From Pseudomonadota bacterium (GTDB lineage: Bacteria > Pseudomonadota > Gammaproteobacteria > Burkholderiales > Gallionellaceae): a stretch of DNA of 43,816 nt. The notes below the pieces were generated by a model. It did no database searches, was not told the origin of the DNA, and was given only the letters and a program-made list of their open reading frames with translations. The stretch spans positions 1 through 43,816 of the forward strand of contig JAJZSA010000014.1 of the NCBI GenBank assembly GCA_021822115.1. Direction: 5' to 3'. A program made the position numbers and the translations under genes. This document shows, piece by piece, positions 1 through 8,053 of this stretch (position 1 is its first letter; each line of letters starts with the position of its first letter).

Positions 1-85
1 TTCCGATCTTGATGGTGGCTTCAGGCAGCGATTGGCAGGCGACCAGGAAGGTCAGCAGCAGCATGGATAGGGTCTTCTTCAGCAT
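1..85 (-). CDS. N-terminal fragment of a small lipoprotein (YcfL-like?), cut by window edge
   Basis: Reading leftwards from an ATG at 85, the frame stays open to the window edge (28 residues visible). It begins MLKKTLSMLLL and has a lipobox (LVAC), so the product should be a lipid-anchored envelope protein. An AGGAG ribosome-binding site lies 7 bases before the ATG. It starts 35 bases after the COG3014-like gene on the same strand and so looks like the third gene of that operon. In other proteobacteria LpoB-type and COG3014 genes are found with a YcfL-type lipoprotein. That identity is only suggested by position, because the body of the protein lies outside the window. Confidence 0.6.
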   Translation of the reverse strand, partial: MLKKTLSMLLLTFLVACQSLPEATIKIG

Positions 86-120
86 GATGTTCTCCTGTGG
101 GATGAAGTTCGGCTACGGGT

Positions 121-1596
121 TCAGTTCCCCGGTGTGAGCAGGATACGCCGCCGCAACAAGCGCGGTGGGGCGTTCACCGGCTGTTCCACCACCGGGGCGG
201 CGGCAGGCGCCGGGGCTGCCTCAGGTTCGGCGAAGTGCTTGCGATCCAGTTCGATCTGTTCGGTCACCGCCTTGCAGCCTTCCTGGCAGGTCGGTGCGAG
301 TGCGCTGGCGTGGCGTTCGGTACTGTCCGACCATAGTTCGGAGGCATCCGGATACTGCTGTCCCCAGACCAGCAGACAGGCACCGGAACGGAAGGTCTTC
401 ATCTCCACGGCGCGCTGCAAGCGGCCTTGCGCATCGTGGAAACCGAGCGACCAGGCGGATGCGTCATCCAGGTCTTTGAGGTGTGTGGTCGCCACATAGA
501 TGCGGTCGGGCAGGGTGGACCAGGCGCGCGTATCGGCTTCGGCGCGGGTGGCCGCCGCCACCAGGTCGCTGCCGATGCTGACGGCAGCACCGAGCAGCGC
601 CAGTCCGGCATATTGCTGTGCGTCGTCACTGTTGTTGCGCCGCATCGCATCCTGCGCCAGATCGGAGCTGATGTGCGAGATGATGGCGGCGCCGGTGGCG
701 ATGTTCTCCGCCGTGTCGCGGAACGAGGCCTTGCCGGCGAGGATCTTGTCCACCGCGCGACCGCCGCGCGTCGCCGCCTGCCAGTACACATCTTCGATCT
801 GCTGGCCGAACAGGGGTTGCGTGCCGTGCACGAAGGACACGCCCTGGATGTGGCCGTCGTCGGTGCGGCGGTAACGCAATTCCTCGCGGTAGCGGCCGGT
901 CGCGTATTTGCCCGGTGCGCTGCCCACCTCGCCGATCAGCAGCACGTTGTCGTCCTTGCCCGGCAGTTTGATGCCGGGTTTGCCCTGCGTCACCAGCTTG
1001 AACTCGTCCGCCGCGCGTTGCGGCTCACCCGAGCAGTTGTATAGCCAGCCGCGCAGGTAGGGCATGATGACCATGTCGCTCTGATAGACCTCGTCGGCGG
1101 ACATGGTGTCCTGCAATTCGGCGAAGCGCAGGTCGGCGCGCGCGTTGTCCAGATCGGTGTCGGAGAAGTCGGCCAGCGCCAGGTAGTAGCCGACCATGGC
1201 GCGTTCATAAGGGTCGCCCTTGAAATCCTTGTGTGCTTCGGGTACGAACTTGCTGCGTGCCTCGTTGGCCGCCGGGTTGTCGGCATAGATGGTCTCGATC
1301 TGCGCCTGGGCGTCGGCCAGCAGGCGCTGGGCGAGCGCCGGGTCATGCAGTTCCAGCGCGGTGAGGCCGGCCAGCGCTTCGTTCAGCACGCGGTTGCGTT
1401 CGCCTTCCAGACGGTCGCTGGCGATCACCGGACGCAAGGCGACAGGCACTTCGCTGCCGGGGTCCATCAGTTGCTCGATGCGCCCCGGCTGGTTGGGGTC
1501 GCCCATGCGTGCGTCGGGTGTGGCGCAGCCGGCCAGCAACAGTCCGGTGAGACAGCTCGCAGCCAGGCGCAGCGGACGATCAGCGATAGACCGCAT
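121..1596 (-). CDS. COG3014-like lipoprotein
   Basis: The product is a 491-residue predicted lipoprotein. It starts MRSIADRPL and has a signal peptide ending in lipobox LAGC (Cys24). I preferred the start at 1596 over an in-frame ATG at 1623 because it sits just before the signal peptide and has a nearby AGGA, although it overlaps the upstream LpoB-like gene by 17 bases. The mature part is mostly helical and TPR-like in character (residues ~60-220), followed by a central segment containing RYREELRYRR. The C-terminus is rich in Ala/Pro and ends in a basic RLLRRR patch. The family has no established function. Its tight coupling to an LpoB-like gene suggests a role at the outer membrane in peptidoglycan synthesis or envelope maintenance. 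The family call comes from remembered sequence and context, not a search. Confidence 0.75.
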   Translation of the reverse strand: MRSIADRPLRLAASCLTGLLLAGCATPDARMGDPNQPGRIEQLMDPGSEVPVALRPVIASDRLEGERNRVLNEALAGLTALELHDPALAQRLLADAQAQIETIYADNPAANEARSKFVPEAHKDFKGDPYERAMVGYYLALADFSDTDLDNARADLRFAELQDTMSADEVYQSDMVIMPYLRGWLYNCSGEPQRAADEFKLVTQGKPGIKLPGKDDNVLLIGEVGSAPGKYATGRYREELRYRRTDDGHIQGVSFVHGTQPLFGQQIEDVYWQAATRGGRAVDKILAGKASFRDTAENIATGAAIISHISSDLAQDAMRRNNSDDAQQYAGLALLGAAVSIGSDLVAAATRAEADTRAWSTLPDRIYVATTHLKDLDDASAWSLGFHDAQGRLQRAVEMKTFRSGACLLVWGQQYPDASELWSDSTERHASALAPTCQEGCKAVTEQIELDRKHFAEPEAAPAPAAAPVVEQPVNAPPRLLRRRILLTPGN

Positions 1597-2203
1597 CGTC
1601 CTGGCCACCCTTCTTGAATTCATACAGGTTGGACCAGACGCTGAGCGAGGTTTCCAGATCGATCAGTTCGAAGGTGATCTGCGTGTAGCGTTCCACGGAG
1701 CCGGTCTTCTCGCTGCGTGCATCCAGCGAGTTGATGCGGCCGGTCAGGCGGTAGTCCGCGCCGGCGGTGGCCTGGGCCAGCTTGTTGGTGCCGTTGTCGG
1801 TGACGCCCTGGCGCTTCATGTCGCGTTCCTGCGCCACCATCTCGGCCGACTCGCGCGACACGAATTGCAGCTTGCCTTGTGCGGCGCGTTGCAGGTTGAT
1901 GCGCAGACGGTCCACCAGCAGGTTCTTGTTGATGCGCTGGCTGCTCTCGTTCTCGAAGTAGGCTGCGTCGAGGATCACGCGCGCCGGACGGTCGCGCTTC
2001 ACGATCTCGGGGGTGGCGAGGATGTCTTTCACCATCACGTCGGTCACGGCGGTCACATCCTGGCTCTCCACGCCCACGCCGGCCACTACGCCGGTGGAGT
2101 TCACATCCTGATAAGTGACCGGCTTGCCGGCATCGGGGGTGGAACAGGCGGACAGCAGCAGGGCGGCGGCAGAAAGCGTCAGCAGGGCGTTGGTCTTCAT
2201 CAT
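1580..2203 (-). CDS. LpoB-like penicillin-binding protein activator lipoprotein
   Basis: The product is about 207 residues, with signal peptide MMKTNALLTLSAAALLLSAC and the lipobox Cys at 20. Two adjacent ATGs (2203 and 2200) follow a GGAG box and either could be used. The body contains the compact alpha/beta core typical of LpoB (YcfM), including the stretches VILDAAYFENES, INKNLLVDRLR and ADYRLTGRINSL, and ends near TQITFELIDLETSLSVWSNLYEFKK. In enterobacteria LpoB is an outer-membrane lipoprotein that reaches through the cell wall to activate the synthase PBP1b. The long disordered linker of E. coli LpoB is much shorter here. It is the first gene of the lipoprotein operon and is transcribed divergently from the MFS gene. 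Confidence 0.8.
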   Translation of the reverse strand: MMKTNALLTLSAAALLLSACSTPDAGKPVTYQDVNSTGVVAGVGVESQDVTAVTDVMVKDILATPEIVKRDRPARVILDAAYFENESSQRINKNLLVDRLRINLQRAAQGKLQFVSRESAEMVAQERDMKRQGVTDNGTNKLAQATAGADYRLTGRINSLDARSEKTGSVERYTQITFELIDLETSLSVWSNLYEFKKGGQDDAVYR

Positions 2204-2264
2204 GGTCTCCGTAAGTTGGGGTCGCGCTGTGACACGCAACGAGGGCGGAAGGTTCAGTGGGGGC

Positions 2265-2293
2265 ATTGTCCGGCCCGGCGCGGCGCAAAGCAA
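2265..2293 (-). promoter_or_regulatory. Candidate promoter for the lipoprotein operon
   Basis: Reading leftwards, TTGCTT (2293-2288) and GACAAT (2270-2265) are separated by exactly 17 bases. Both hexamers are imperfect matches to sigma-70 boxes. It lies in the 152-base divergent region between the LpoB-like and MFS genes. Confidence 0.3.
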
Positions 2294-2298
2294 GCCGG

Positions 2299-2327
2299 TG
2301 GACATTTGGGCGCGGATGCCTTATACC
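2299..2327 (+). promoter_or_regulatory. Candidate sigma-70 promoter for the MFS gene
   Basis: TGGACA (2299-2304) and TATACC (2322-2327) are spaced by 17 bases and end 28 bases before the MFS start codon at 2356. The -35 matches 5 of 6 consensus positions and the -10 matches 4 of 6. Confidence 0.4.
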
Positions 2328-2355
2328 CCAGCGCTGTTCAACCGGATGCCCAGCT

Positions 2356-3924
2356 ATGAGAGATCTCACCCCCACCCAGCGCAAGGTCGTGCTCGCCGCC
2401 TGTTTCGGCACCTTCCTCGAATGGTACGACTTCCTCACCTTCGCCACCTTGGCCACTTACTTCAGCGTGCTGTTCTTCCCGCCCGAGGATGCCACGGCAG
2501 CCTTGCTGGCCAGTCTGGCGGCATTCGGTGTGGGCATGGTGGTGCGGCCGTTGGGCTCGGCCCTGTTCGGCACGCTGGCCGATCGTTTCGGTCGCCGTCC
2601 GATCTTCCTGGTCACCATCTCGTTGATGGGCGCTTCCACCTTCCTGGTCGGCATGTTGCCTACCTATGCGCAGGTCGGCATGCTGGCGCCGGCACTGTTG
2701 CTGTTGCTGCGCTTGCTGCAAGGTTTTGCGGTGGGCGGCGAGATCGGCGGCGTGGCGGTATATCTCACCGAGCATGCCCCGGAAGGCAAGCGCGGCATGT
2801 ACACCAGCGTGCTGCAACTGATGGGGCCGCTGGGCATCCTGGTGTCCACCTTCCAGATCGTGTTGCTGCACCAGTTCCTCGATGATGCCGCATTCAATAG
2901 CTGGGGCTGGCGCGTGCCATTCCTGTTCTCGGTGGTGCTGCTGTTCATCTCGATCAAGACGCGCATGAGTCTGGAAGAGTCGCCGGTGTTCAAGGAATTG
3001 CAGGAGCAGGGACGTGTGGCACAAGCGCCGCTGCGCGAATGTTTCCGCGACCGCCAGACGCTGAAGGGCATGGCTTTGCTGTTCTTCTGCATCTCGGCTG
3101 GCGGCTCGCTGCTGTTCTTCACTTCGCAGGTGTATGCCAACGTGTTCCTGAAGAGCGTGGTGCGCCTTGATGCACAGACCGCGAGCATGTTGGTGATGCT
3201 CACCACCTTGTTGCTGTTCCCGCTGACCGTCTTCTGCGGCTGGCTGTCCGACCGTATCGGGCGGCGTCCGGTGCTGCTGGCTGGGCTGCTGCTGGGGGCG
3301 CTGAGTATCCTGCCGGTGTTCCAGGGGCTGCTGCATTACGGCAATCCGGCGCAGGAGCGTTTCAACCAGACGGCGCAGGTGGTGCTGGTCGGCAGTGCGT
3401 GTGATTACGGGCCATTCCACAAGGCGGCCAACGATTGCGAGCGCAATCAGGAGTTCTTCACCCGGCATGGGGTGTCCTATACCCTGGAGCGAGTGACAAG
3501 CGAGCGCCCCCAGGTGCGTTTCGCGGGCGATATCGTAGTACCCGGTTTCCAGCCGGAGATATTGAAACTGGTGATGACCGAGCAGGGGTGGGCGGAGCAG
3601 GCCGATCCCGCGCAGGTGGATCGCACCATGTTGTTCCTGCTGCTGTTGCTGCCGGTACTCGCCGTGGCGCTCATCACCGGCCCGCAGACCGCCGTGTTGC
3701 CCGAGTTGTTCAAGGCGCGCACGCGCTACACCGCCGCTGCGCTGCCGCACAACCTGAGTGCCGGCTGGATCGGTGGCCTGTCGCCGTTCATGGTGACTTT
3801 GCTCTCGGTGAGTGCCGGCGAAGCCCTGGCCGGCTTGTGGTATCCGGTGGGCATGCTCATGCTGGCCAGCGTGATCGGCCTGCTGTTCCTGCCCGAGACC
3901 AAGGACGTGGCACTGGGGGAATAG
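2356..3924 (+). CDS. MFS transporter of the metabolite:H+ symporter (MHS) type
   Basis: The product is a 522-residue inner-membrane transporter. The ATG at 2356 was chosen because residues before it (an in-frame extension to 2257) do not resemble the family. Family marks are FLEWYDF in the first helix, the loop motif LADRFGRRP between helices 2 and 3, RLLQGFAVGGEIGG in helix 4, and the repeat of the loop motif (LSDRIGRRP) in the second half. These place it with the KgtP/ProP/ShiA-like MHS carriers, which import organic acids or osmolytes with protons. The substrate cannot be read from sequence. A roughly 95-residue polar insertion (about residues 335-430, beginning HYGNPAQERF and containing two Cys) separates later helices, making the protein longer than the usual 430-450 residues. 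Confidence 0.85.
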   Translation: MRDLTPTQRKVVLAACFGTFLEWYDFLTFATLATYFSVLFFPPEDATAALLASLAAFGVGMVVRPLGSALFGTLADRFGRRPIFLVTISLMGASTFLVGMLPTYAQVGMLAPALLLLLRLLQGFAVGGEIGGVAVYLTEHAPEGKRGMYTSVLQLMGPLGILVSTFQIVLLHQFLDDAAFNSWGWRVPFLFSVVLLFISIKTRMSLEESPVFKELQEQGRVAQAPLRECFRDRQTLKGMALLFFCISAGGSLLFFTSQVYANVFLKSVVRLDAQTASMLVMLTTLLLFPLTVFCGWLSDRIGRRPVLLAGLLLGALSILPVFQGLLHYGNPAQERFNQTAQVVLVGSACDYGPFHKAANDCERNQEFFTRHGVSYTLERVTSERPQVRFAGDIVVPGFQPEILKLVMTEQGWAEQADPAQVDRTMLFLLLLLPVLAVALITGPQTAVLPELFKARTRYTAAALPHNLSAGWIGGLSPFMVTLLSVSAGEALAGLWYPVGMLMLASVIGLLFLPETKDVALGE

Positions 3925-3936
3925 GCGTGCCTCGGG

Positions 3937-3949
3937 TACAATGCGCGCC
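3937..3949 (+). promoter_or_regulatory. Candidate -10 box with GC-rich discriminator before the ZIP gene
   Basis: TACAATGCGCGCC lies 22 bases before the ZIP start codon. It is a close variant of the TATAATCCGCGCC pattern seen before ribF and tRNA-Thr in this window. No convincing -35 box is visible. Confidence 0.4.
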
Positions 3950-3970
3950 CCATATCTCCCTTGATGCTGT

Positions 3971-4744
3971 ATGTCCATTCTTGCCTGGATCATCGCCGCC
4001 AGCCTGTTCGGCGGTGTGTTGAGCGTATTGTTCGCAGCGCTGTTCGCGCTGAATGCGCGCACGCATTGGATCGGTCTGCTGGTGAGCTATGCCATCGGCG
4101 CGCTGCTGGGCGCGGTGTTCCTCGACATCCTGCCGGAAGCCCTCGAACTTTCCGGCAATCCGGCCGCCATCAGCACCACCTTGCTGCTGGGCATCCTGCT
4201 GTTCTTCACGCTGGAGAAGGTGCTGATCTGGCGCCATTGCCATCACGATCATTGCGAGGCGCACGAGCCGCATGAGCATGTCGCACACGATCATGGGCGC
4301 AGCGGCACCATGCTCATCGTGGGCGATACTTTCCACAACTTCGTCGACGGCATCATCATCGCCGCCGCCTTTCTGACCGATGTGCAGCTCGGCATCGTCA
4401 CCGCGCTGGCCATCATCGCGCACGAGATCCCGCAGGAAGTGGGCGATTTCGCCATCCTGCTGCATTCCGGCTACAGCAAGCTGCGCGCCTTCCAGCTCAA
4501 TCTGATCTCCAGTTTCGCCACCCTGGTGGGCGGTGTGCTGGCCTACTTCGCCTTGCAGGACATGCAGTCGCTGACGCCCTATATCCTGGCGGTGGCGGCG
4601 GCCAGCATGATCTATGTCGCGGTGGCCGACCTGATCCCCGGCTTGCATAAGCGCACGCAGATGCGCGACACCGTGCAGCAGGTGTCGCTGATCGCGGCGG
4701 GCGTGGCGACGGTGGCATTGGCCGGTCATCTGGCAGGAGTCTGA
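3971..4744 (+). CDS. ZIP-family divalent metal transporter
   Basis: The 257-residue membrane protein has about eight hydrophobic helices. A His-rich cytoplasmic loop at residues 89-109 ([20 protein letters not shown]) is followed by the two signature helices with HNFVDG (122-127) and HEIPQE (151-156). The His, Asn, Asp and Glu side chains there form the transport metal site in ZIP proteins, which generally move Zn, Fe or Mn into the cytoplasm. The gene ends two bases before a cation diffusion facilitator gene, so importer- and exporter-type families appear to share one transcript. Family assignment is firm; the metal and physiological direction are not determined. Confidence 0.9.
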   Translation: MSILAWIIAASLFGGVLSVLFAALFALNARTHWIGLLVSYAIGALLGAVFLDILPEALELSGNPAAISTTLLLGILLFFTLEKVLIWRHCHHDHCEAHEPHEHVAHDHGRSGTMLIVGDTFHNFVDGIIIAAAFLTDVQLGIVTALAIIAHEIPQEVGDFAILLHSGYSKLRAFQLNLISSFATLVGGVLAYFALQDMQSLTPYILAVAAASMIYVAVADLIPGLHKRTQMRDTVQQVSLIAAGVATVALAGHLAGV

Positions 4745-4746
4745 AC

Positions 4747-5667
4747 ATGCACGGCAGTCTGAAGCGTTTCGCTTGGTTATCCATCTCGGCGGCGGTCGCC
4801 ACCATCCTGCTCAAGGGCGTGGCGTGGTGGCTCACCGGCTCGGTGGGGCTGCTGTCCGATGCGCTGGAATCGTTCGTCAACCTGGCCGGGGCGCTGATGG
4901 CGCTGGGTATGCTGTCGCTGGCGGAGACGCCGGCCGATGACAAGCACGCCTACGGACACGGCAAGGCGGAATATTTCTCCAGCGCCTTCGAAGGCTTCCT
5001 CATCCTGATCGCTGCGGCCAGCATCGCCTGGACCGCTATCGATCGCTTGCTGCATCCGCAGTCGCTGACCGAGGTGGGCGTGGGTCTGGCGGTGTCGGTG
5101 GCGGCTTCGCTCATCAATCTGTTCGCCGCGCGCGAATTGCTCAAGGCCGGACGCGCGTTCAACTCCATCACGCTGGAAGCCGATGCCCATCACCTGATGA
5201 CCGACGTGTGGACCTCGGTCGGCGTCATCGTCGGCGTCGGCCTGGTGTGGCTCAGCGGCTGGTTGTGGCTGGACCCGGTGATCGCGCTACTGGTGGCGGC
5301 CAACATCGTGTGGACCGGCTGGCAGTTGCTGCATCGCTCCGCTTCCGGCCTGATGGACGAAGCCATCCCCGACGCGCAGCGCGCCGCCGTGGAAGCCATC
5401 CTGGAACGTTATCGCACGCACGGTCTGGATTTCCATGCCTTGCGCACGCGCCAGGCCGGGCAGTTGGCCTTCATCTCCTTCCATGTGCTGGTGCCGGGCG
5501 ACTGGACGGTGCAGCGCGGGCACGATCTGCTGGAAGAGATCGAGGCCGAAGTGCGCGCCGCCGTGCCTTACAGCCACATCACCACCCATCTGGAACCTAT
5601 CGAAGACCCCTTGTCGCTGGCCGACCAGACTTTGCGTCGTCCGGCATTGGACCGTGAACATGAATAA
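4747..5667 (+). CDS. Cation diffusion facilitator (CDF) metal exporter
   Basis: The 306-residue protein has six helices and a soluble C-terminal domain. Helix 2 carries SDALESFVN (Asp38, Glu41) and helix 5 carries ADAHHLMTD (His149, Asp153), positions that bind the transported metal in CDF proteins. The [18 protein letters not shown] loop between helices 2 and 3 is a family hallmark. The C-terminal cytoplasmic domain (from about residue 210) contains HALRTRQAG and [10 protein letters not shown], the usual ferredoxin-like fold for metal-triggered dimer closure. CDF proteins normally export Zn, Fe, Mn or Co using the proton gradient. The gene overlaps the start of rimO by 8 bases. Confidence 0.9.
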   Translation: MHGSLKRFAWLSISAAVATILLKGVAWWLTGSVGLLSDALESFVNLAGALMALGMLSLAETPADDKHAYGHGKAEYFSSAFEGFLILIAAASIAWTAIDRLLHPQSLTEVGVGLAVSVAASLINLFAARELLKAGRAFNSITLEADAHHLMTDVWTSVGVIVGVGLVWLSGWLWLDPVIALLVAANIVWTGWQLLHRSASGLMDEAIPDAQRAAVEAILERYRTHGLDFHALRTRQAGQLAFISFHVLVPGDWTVQRGHDLLEEIEAEVRAAVPYSHITTHLEPIEDPLSLADQTLRRPALDREHE

Positions 5668-6982
5668 ATCCGCTCCCCGCATCGGCTTCGTCTCGCTCGG
5701 CTGCCCCAAAGCCTCGTCCGACGCCGAACTCATCCTCACCCGCATGCAGGCCGAAGGCTACGAGCTGACGCCCAGCTATCAGGAAGCCGACCTCGTGGTG
5801 GTCAACACCTGCGGCTTCATCGACAGCGCGGTGGCCGAATCGCTGGATGCCATCGGCGAAGCCTTGCAGGAGAACGGCAAGGTCATCGTCACCGGCTGCC
5901 TCGGCGCCAAGGGCGACATCGTGCAGCAGACCCACCCCAAGGTGCTCGCCGTCACCGGCCCGCACGCCACCGAAGAGGTGATGGCCGCCGTGCACCAGCA
6001 CCTGCCGCGCCTGCATGATCCCTACACCGACCTGGTGCCCCCGCAGGGGGTGCGCCTCACGCCGCAGCACTTCGCCTATCTCAAGATCTCCGAAGGCTGC
6101 AACCACAGTTGCACCTTCTGCATCATCCCCAGCTTGCGCGGCGATCTGGTGAGTCGTCCCATCCATGAGGTGATGAACGAAGCCGAGAAGCTGGTCGAGT
6201 CGGGAGTGAAAGAACTGCTGGTCATCTCGCAGGACACCAGCGCCTACGGCGTGGACGTGAAATACCGTACCGGCTTCTGGCAGGGTCGGCCGGTGAAGAC
6301 GCGCATGACCGATCTGGCCCGCGAACTCGGCAGCCTCGGTGCGTGGGTGCGCATGCATTACGTCTATCCCTATCCCAGCGTGGACGAGATCATCCCGCTG
6401 ATGGCCGAAGGCAAGGTGCTGCCGTATCTCGACATCCCCTTCCAGCACGCCAACGAACGCATCCTCAAACTGATGAAGCGCCCGGCCAGCAGCGAGAATG
6501 TGCTGACGCGCATCAAGCAATGGCGCGAGGTGTGTCCGGACATCACCCTGCGCAGCACCTTCATCGTCGGCTTCCCCGGCGAGACGGAAGAGGAGTTCGA
6601 AGAACTGCTCGACTTCATCGAAGAAGCCCAGCTCGACCGCGTCGGCGCATTCAAATATTCCCCGGTGGAAGGCGCCGCAGCGAATGCCTTGCCCGACCAC
6701 ATCGACCCCGAAGAGCAGGAAGAACGTCTCGCGCGTTTGATGTACCTGCAAGAAGAGATCAGCGCCGAGAAACTCGCGAAGAAGGTCGGCCAGACCATGA
6801 CCGTGCTGGTGGACGACGTCGACGAACAAGGCTCCCTCGCCCGCAGCGCCGCCGATGCGCCGGAGATCGACGGCCTGGTCTATATCGACGGCGAACAACT
6901 GGAAGTAGGCGAGTTCGTCACGGTGAAGATCACCGGCTCGGACGAGCACGACCTGCATGCGGAAGTGGTAAAGGGCGACTGA
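5660..6982 (+). CDS. rimO: Ribosomal protein S12 methylthiotransferase RimO
   Basis: The 440-residue radical-SAM enzyme adds a methylthio group to an aspartate of ribosomal protein S12. The N-terminal MTTase domain carries the auxiliary [4Fe-4S] cysteines 15, 51 and 80. The radical-SAM cluster motif CxxxCxxC is at Cys147/151/154 ([16 protein letters not shown]), and the C-terminal TRAM domain ends in [13 protein letters not shown]. The run [12 protein letters not shown] at the N-terminus is typical of RimO rather than MiaB. The ATG at 5660 overlaps the CDF stop codon, implying translational coupling. Length matches the family. It is the last gene before the integron region. Confidence 0.95.
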   Translation: MNKSAPRIGFVSLGCPKASSDAELILTRMQAEGYELTPSYQEADLVVVNTCGFIDSAVAESLDAIGEALQENGKVIVTGCLGAKGDIVQQTHPKVLAVTGPHATEEVMAAVHQHLPRLHDPYTDLVPPQGVRLTPQHFAYLKISEGCNHSCTFCIIPSLRGDLVSRPIHEVMNEAEKLVESGVKELLVISQDTSAYGVDVKYRTGFWQGRPVKTRMTDLARELGSLGAWVRMHYVYPYPSVDEIIPLMAEGKVLPYLDIPFQHANERILKLMKRPASSENVLTRIKQWREVCPDITLRSTFIVGFPGETEEEFEELLDFIEEAQLDRVGAFKYSPVEGAAANALPDHIDPEEQEERLARLMYLQEEISAEKLAKKVGQTMTVLVDDVDEQGSLARSAADAPEIDGLVYIDGEQLEVGEFVTVKITGSDEHDLHAEVVKGD

Positions 6983-7011
6983 GGCAGATCTTTGCTGACA
7001 GGCTTTTTAGC

Positions 7012-7031
7012 CAGGCGGAGCAGGACGCCTG
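7012..7031. terminator. Short hairpin between rimO and the toxin gene
   Basis: CAGGCG and CGCCTG (7012-7017 and 7026-7031) form a 6-bp stem with an 8-base loop in the 50-base convergent gap between rimO and the toxin gene. There is no T-tract after it on either strand, so termination is only a guess. No attC-like core sites were found here. Confidence 0.25.
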
Positions 7032-7032
7032 C

Positions 7033-7299
7033 TCACTCGTAGTGTGTCCACATCCGCAGGACACGGACCGTTCTTTGTTCGGTAAACACTTCGTACACGA
7101 TGCGGTGCTGGATGTTGATGCGGCGGGAGTAGGCGCCAGTCAGATCGCCGACCAACTTTTCGAACGGCGGTGGATTTTGAAATGGGTCGGAGGCGAGAAT
7201 CTCAAGAAGGGCTTGCGCCTTGGGTTTTAGTCCGCTTGCCGCAAGCTTCTTTGCATCCTTCAACGCCTGCTTGGCAAAAACGATTTCCCAACTCACCAC
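7033..7299 (-). CDS. YoeB/Txe-type toxin (RelE superfamily)
   Basis: The 88-residue protein begins MVSWEIVFAKQALKDAKKL and ends with YEVFTEQRTVRVLRMWTHYE, the compact RelE/YoeB fold. YoeB-type toxins are ribosome-dependent mRNA interferases. The C-terminal His-Tyr pair (HYE) and the preceding Arg residues match the catalytic tail. The gene overlaps the upstream antitoxin gene by 7 bases. The partner identity, small size and arrangement make the family call firm. Whether it is active cannot be judged. It is the most distal gene of the integron region, and no attC follows it. Confidence 0.85.
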   Translation of the reverse strand: MVSWEIVFAKQALKDAKKLAASGLKPKAQALLEILASDPFQNPPPFEKLVGDLTGAYSRRINIQHRIVYEVFTEQRTVRVLRMWTHYE

Positions 7300-7535
7300 T
7301 TGATCTCTTTCGCGCTCTTTTCGAGGGGTTCTGCCATGCCTGCCTTGATCGACTCGCGCATGCCCGGAACTGCCAGCAGGTACAAGGTCTCCTGGATCGC
7401 ACTCCAGTCTTCCGCCGAGAGCAACACAGCACTGCTGCGTTTGCCAGAAATGATGATCGGCTCATGTGATTCCACGGTCTGGTCGATCAGCCGATACAGA
7501 TTGGCGCGCGCTTCGCTGGCGGTAAGTGTGTTCAT
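7293..7535 (-). CDS. YefM/Phd-type antitoxin
   Basis: The 80-residue protein starts MNTLTASEARANLYRLID, the usual DNA-binding N-terminus of YefM antitoxins, followed by EPIIISGKRSSAVLLSAEDW. The C-terminal half (from about residue 50) should wrap around the toxin. An AGGAG ribosome-binding site precedes the ATG. In this family the antitoxin, alone or with the toxin, represses its own promoter, and a palindrome sits in the promoter region here. TA pairs in integron arrays are thought to stabilise the array against loss. Confidence 0.85.
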   Translation of the reverse strand: MNTLTASEARANLYRLIDQTVESHEPIIISGKRSSAVLLSAEDWSAIQETLYLLAVPGMRESIKAGMAEPLEKSAKEIKW

Positions 7536-7560
7536 TTTGTACTCCTTCGATGAGGCGCAA

Positions 7561-7589
7561 AAGGTACGCTAATGCGTACGCAATGTAAA
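7561..7589 (-). promoter_or_regulatory. Candidate autoregulated promoter of the toxin-antitoxin pair
   Basis: Reading leftwards, TTTACA (7589-7584) and TACCTT (7566-7561) are 17 bases apart. The spacer holds a perfect 10-base palindrome TGCGTACGCA (7573-7582), a plausible antitoxin operator. An own promoter is typical of TA cassettes. The -10 is weak. Confidence 0.45.
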
Positions 7590-7613
7590 GCGGCTGAAGG
7601 TGTGCTGAAAGGG

Positions 7614-7673
7614 GGCTAACGTCTGACATAAGGGGCGCGCTTTAGCGCGTCCCGCTTGATGGATGGGTTATGC
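7614..7673 (-). repeat. attC site of cassette 8
   Basis: The 60-base element is bounded by GGCTAAC (7614-7620) and GTTATGC (7667-7673), with inner arms GGGGCGCGC and GCGCGTCCC around TTTA. The TAA stop of the cassette 8 gene lies inside the right core site. It is nearly identical to the attC at 7994-8053. Confidence 0.9.
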
Positions 7674-7997
7674 GTTTCTCTGTTTAGCATAGAACTTCGT
7701 CAGCGGCCAAATTACGTAGCCGATTGCAATAAGGATAGAGAACGTGACGGCGAAGTAAGTGAGGCTATCTTGAGTTACCCATTGCTTTGTTTCCTCCATA
7801 TAAATAGCGACACCGGCCAGTCCTAAACCAAGAGGCACTGAAAAAATTGCTGCGACTTTTGACGCCCTACCCATTTCAAGCTTTGCCTTGCAGGAAGGAC
7901 ACGTCACTATCCAAGGATTGAGCATTGCCAATCCTTGCCAAAAGGAGATGTTTCCTTTGCACTCAGGGCATTTCGGAGAGGTGAGATTAAAGCGCAT
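7668..7997 (-). CDS. Cassette 8: zinc-ribbon plus two-helix membrane protein, unknown function
   Basis: The 109-residue protein has CPEC (residues 10-13) and CPSC (33-36), which together look like a small zinc ribbon. Two hydrophobic helices follow at about 48-66 and 82-101, ending with a basic tail (KFYAKQRNA). The ATG lies within the recombination core (GTTATGC read leftwards) and there is no ribosome-binding site, so it may be translated by coupling or as a near-leaderless reading frame. The stop codon is in the attC. I do not recognise a family. A cytoplasmic metal-binding head tethered to the membrane is what the sequence shows. Confidence 0.75.
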   Translation of the reverse strand: MRFNLTSPKCPECKGNISFWQGLAMLNPWIVTCPSCKAKLEMGRASKVAAIFSVPLGLGLAGVAIYMEETKQWVTQDSLTYFAVTFSILIAIGYVIWPLTKFYAKQRNA

Positions 7998-8053
7998 AAC
8001 GTCTGAATTAAGGGGCGCGCTTTAGCGCGTCCCGCTTGAATGATGGGTTGGGC
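7994..8053 (-). repeat. attC site of cassette 7
   Basis: The 60-base element is bounded by GCATAAC (7994-8000) and GTTGGGC (8047-8053). Its inner arms and loop are the same as those of the attC at 7614-7673. The cassette 7 gene reads into it and stops at 8008. Confidence 0.9.

Noticed and set aside
2338..4062. A 574-residue minus-strand frame opposite the MFS gene
   Set aside because: Composition is His/Gln/Arg-rich, lacks any motif, and the plus-strand transporter is unambiguous.
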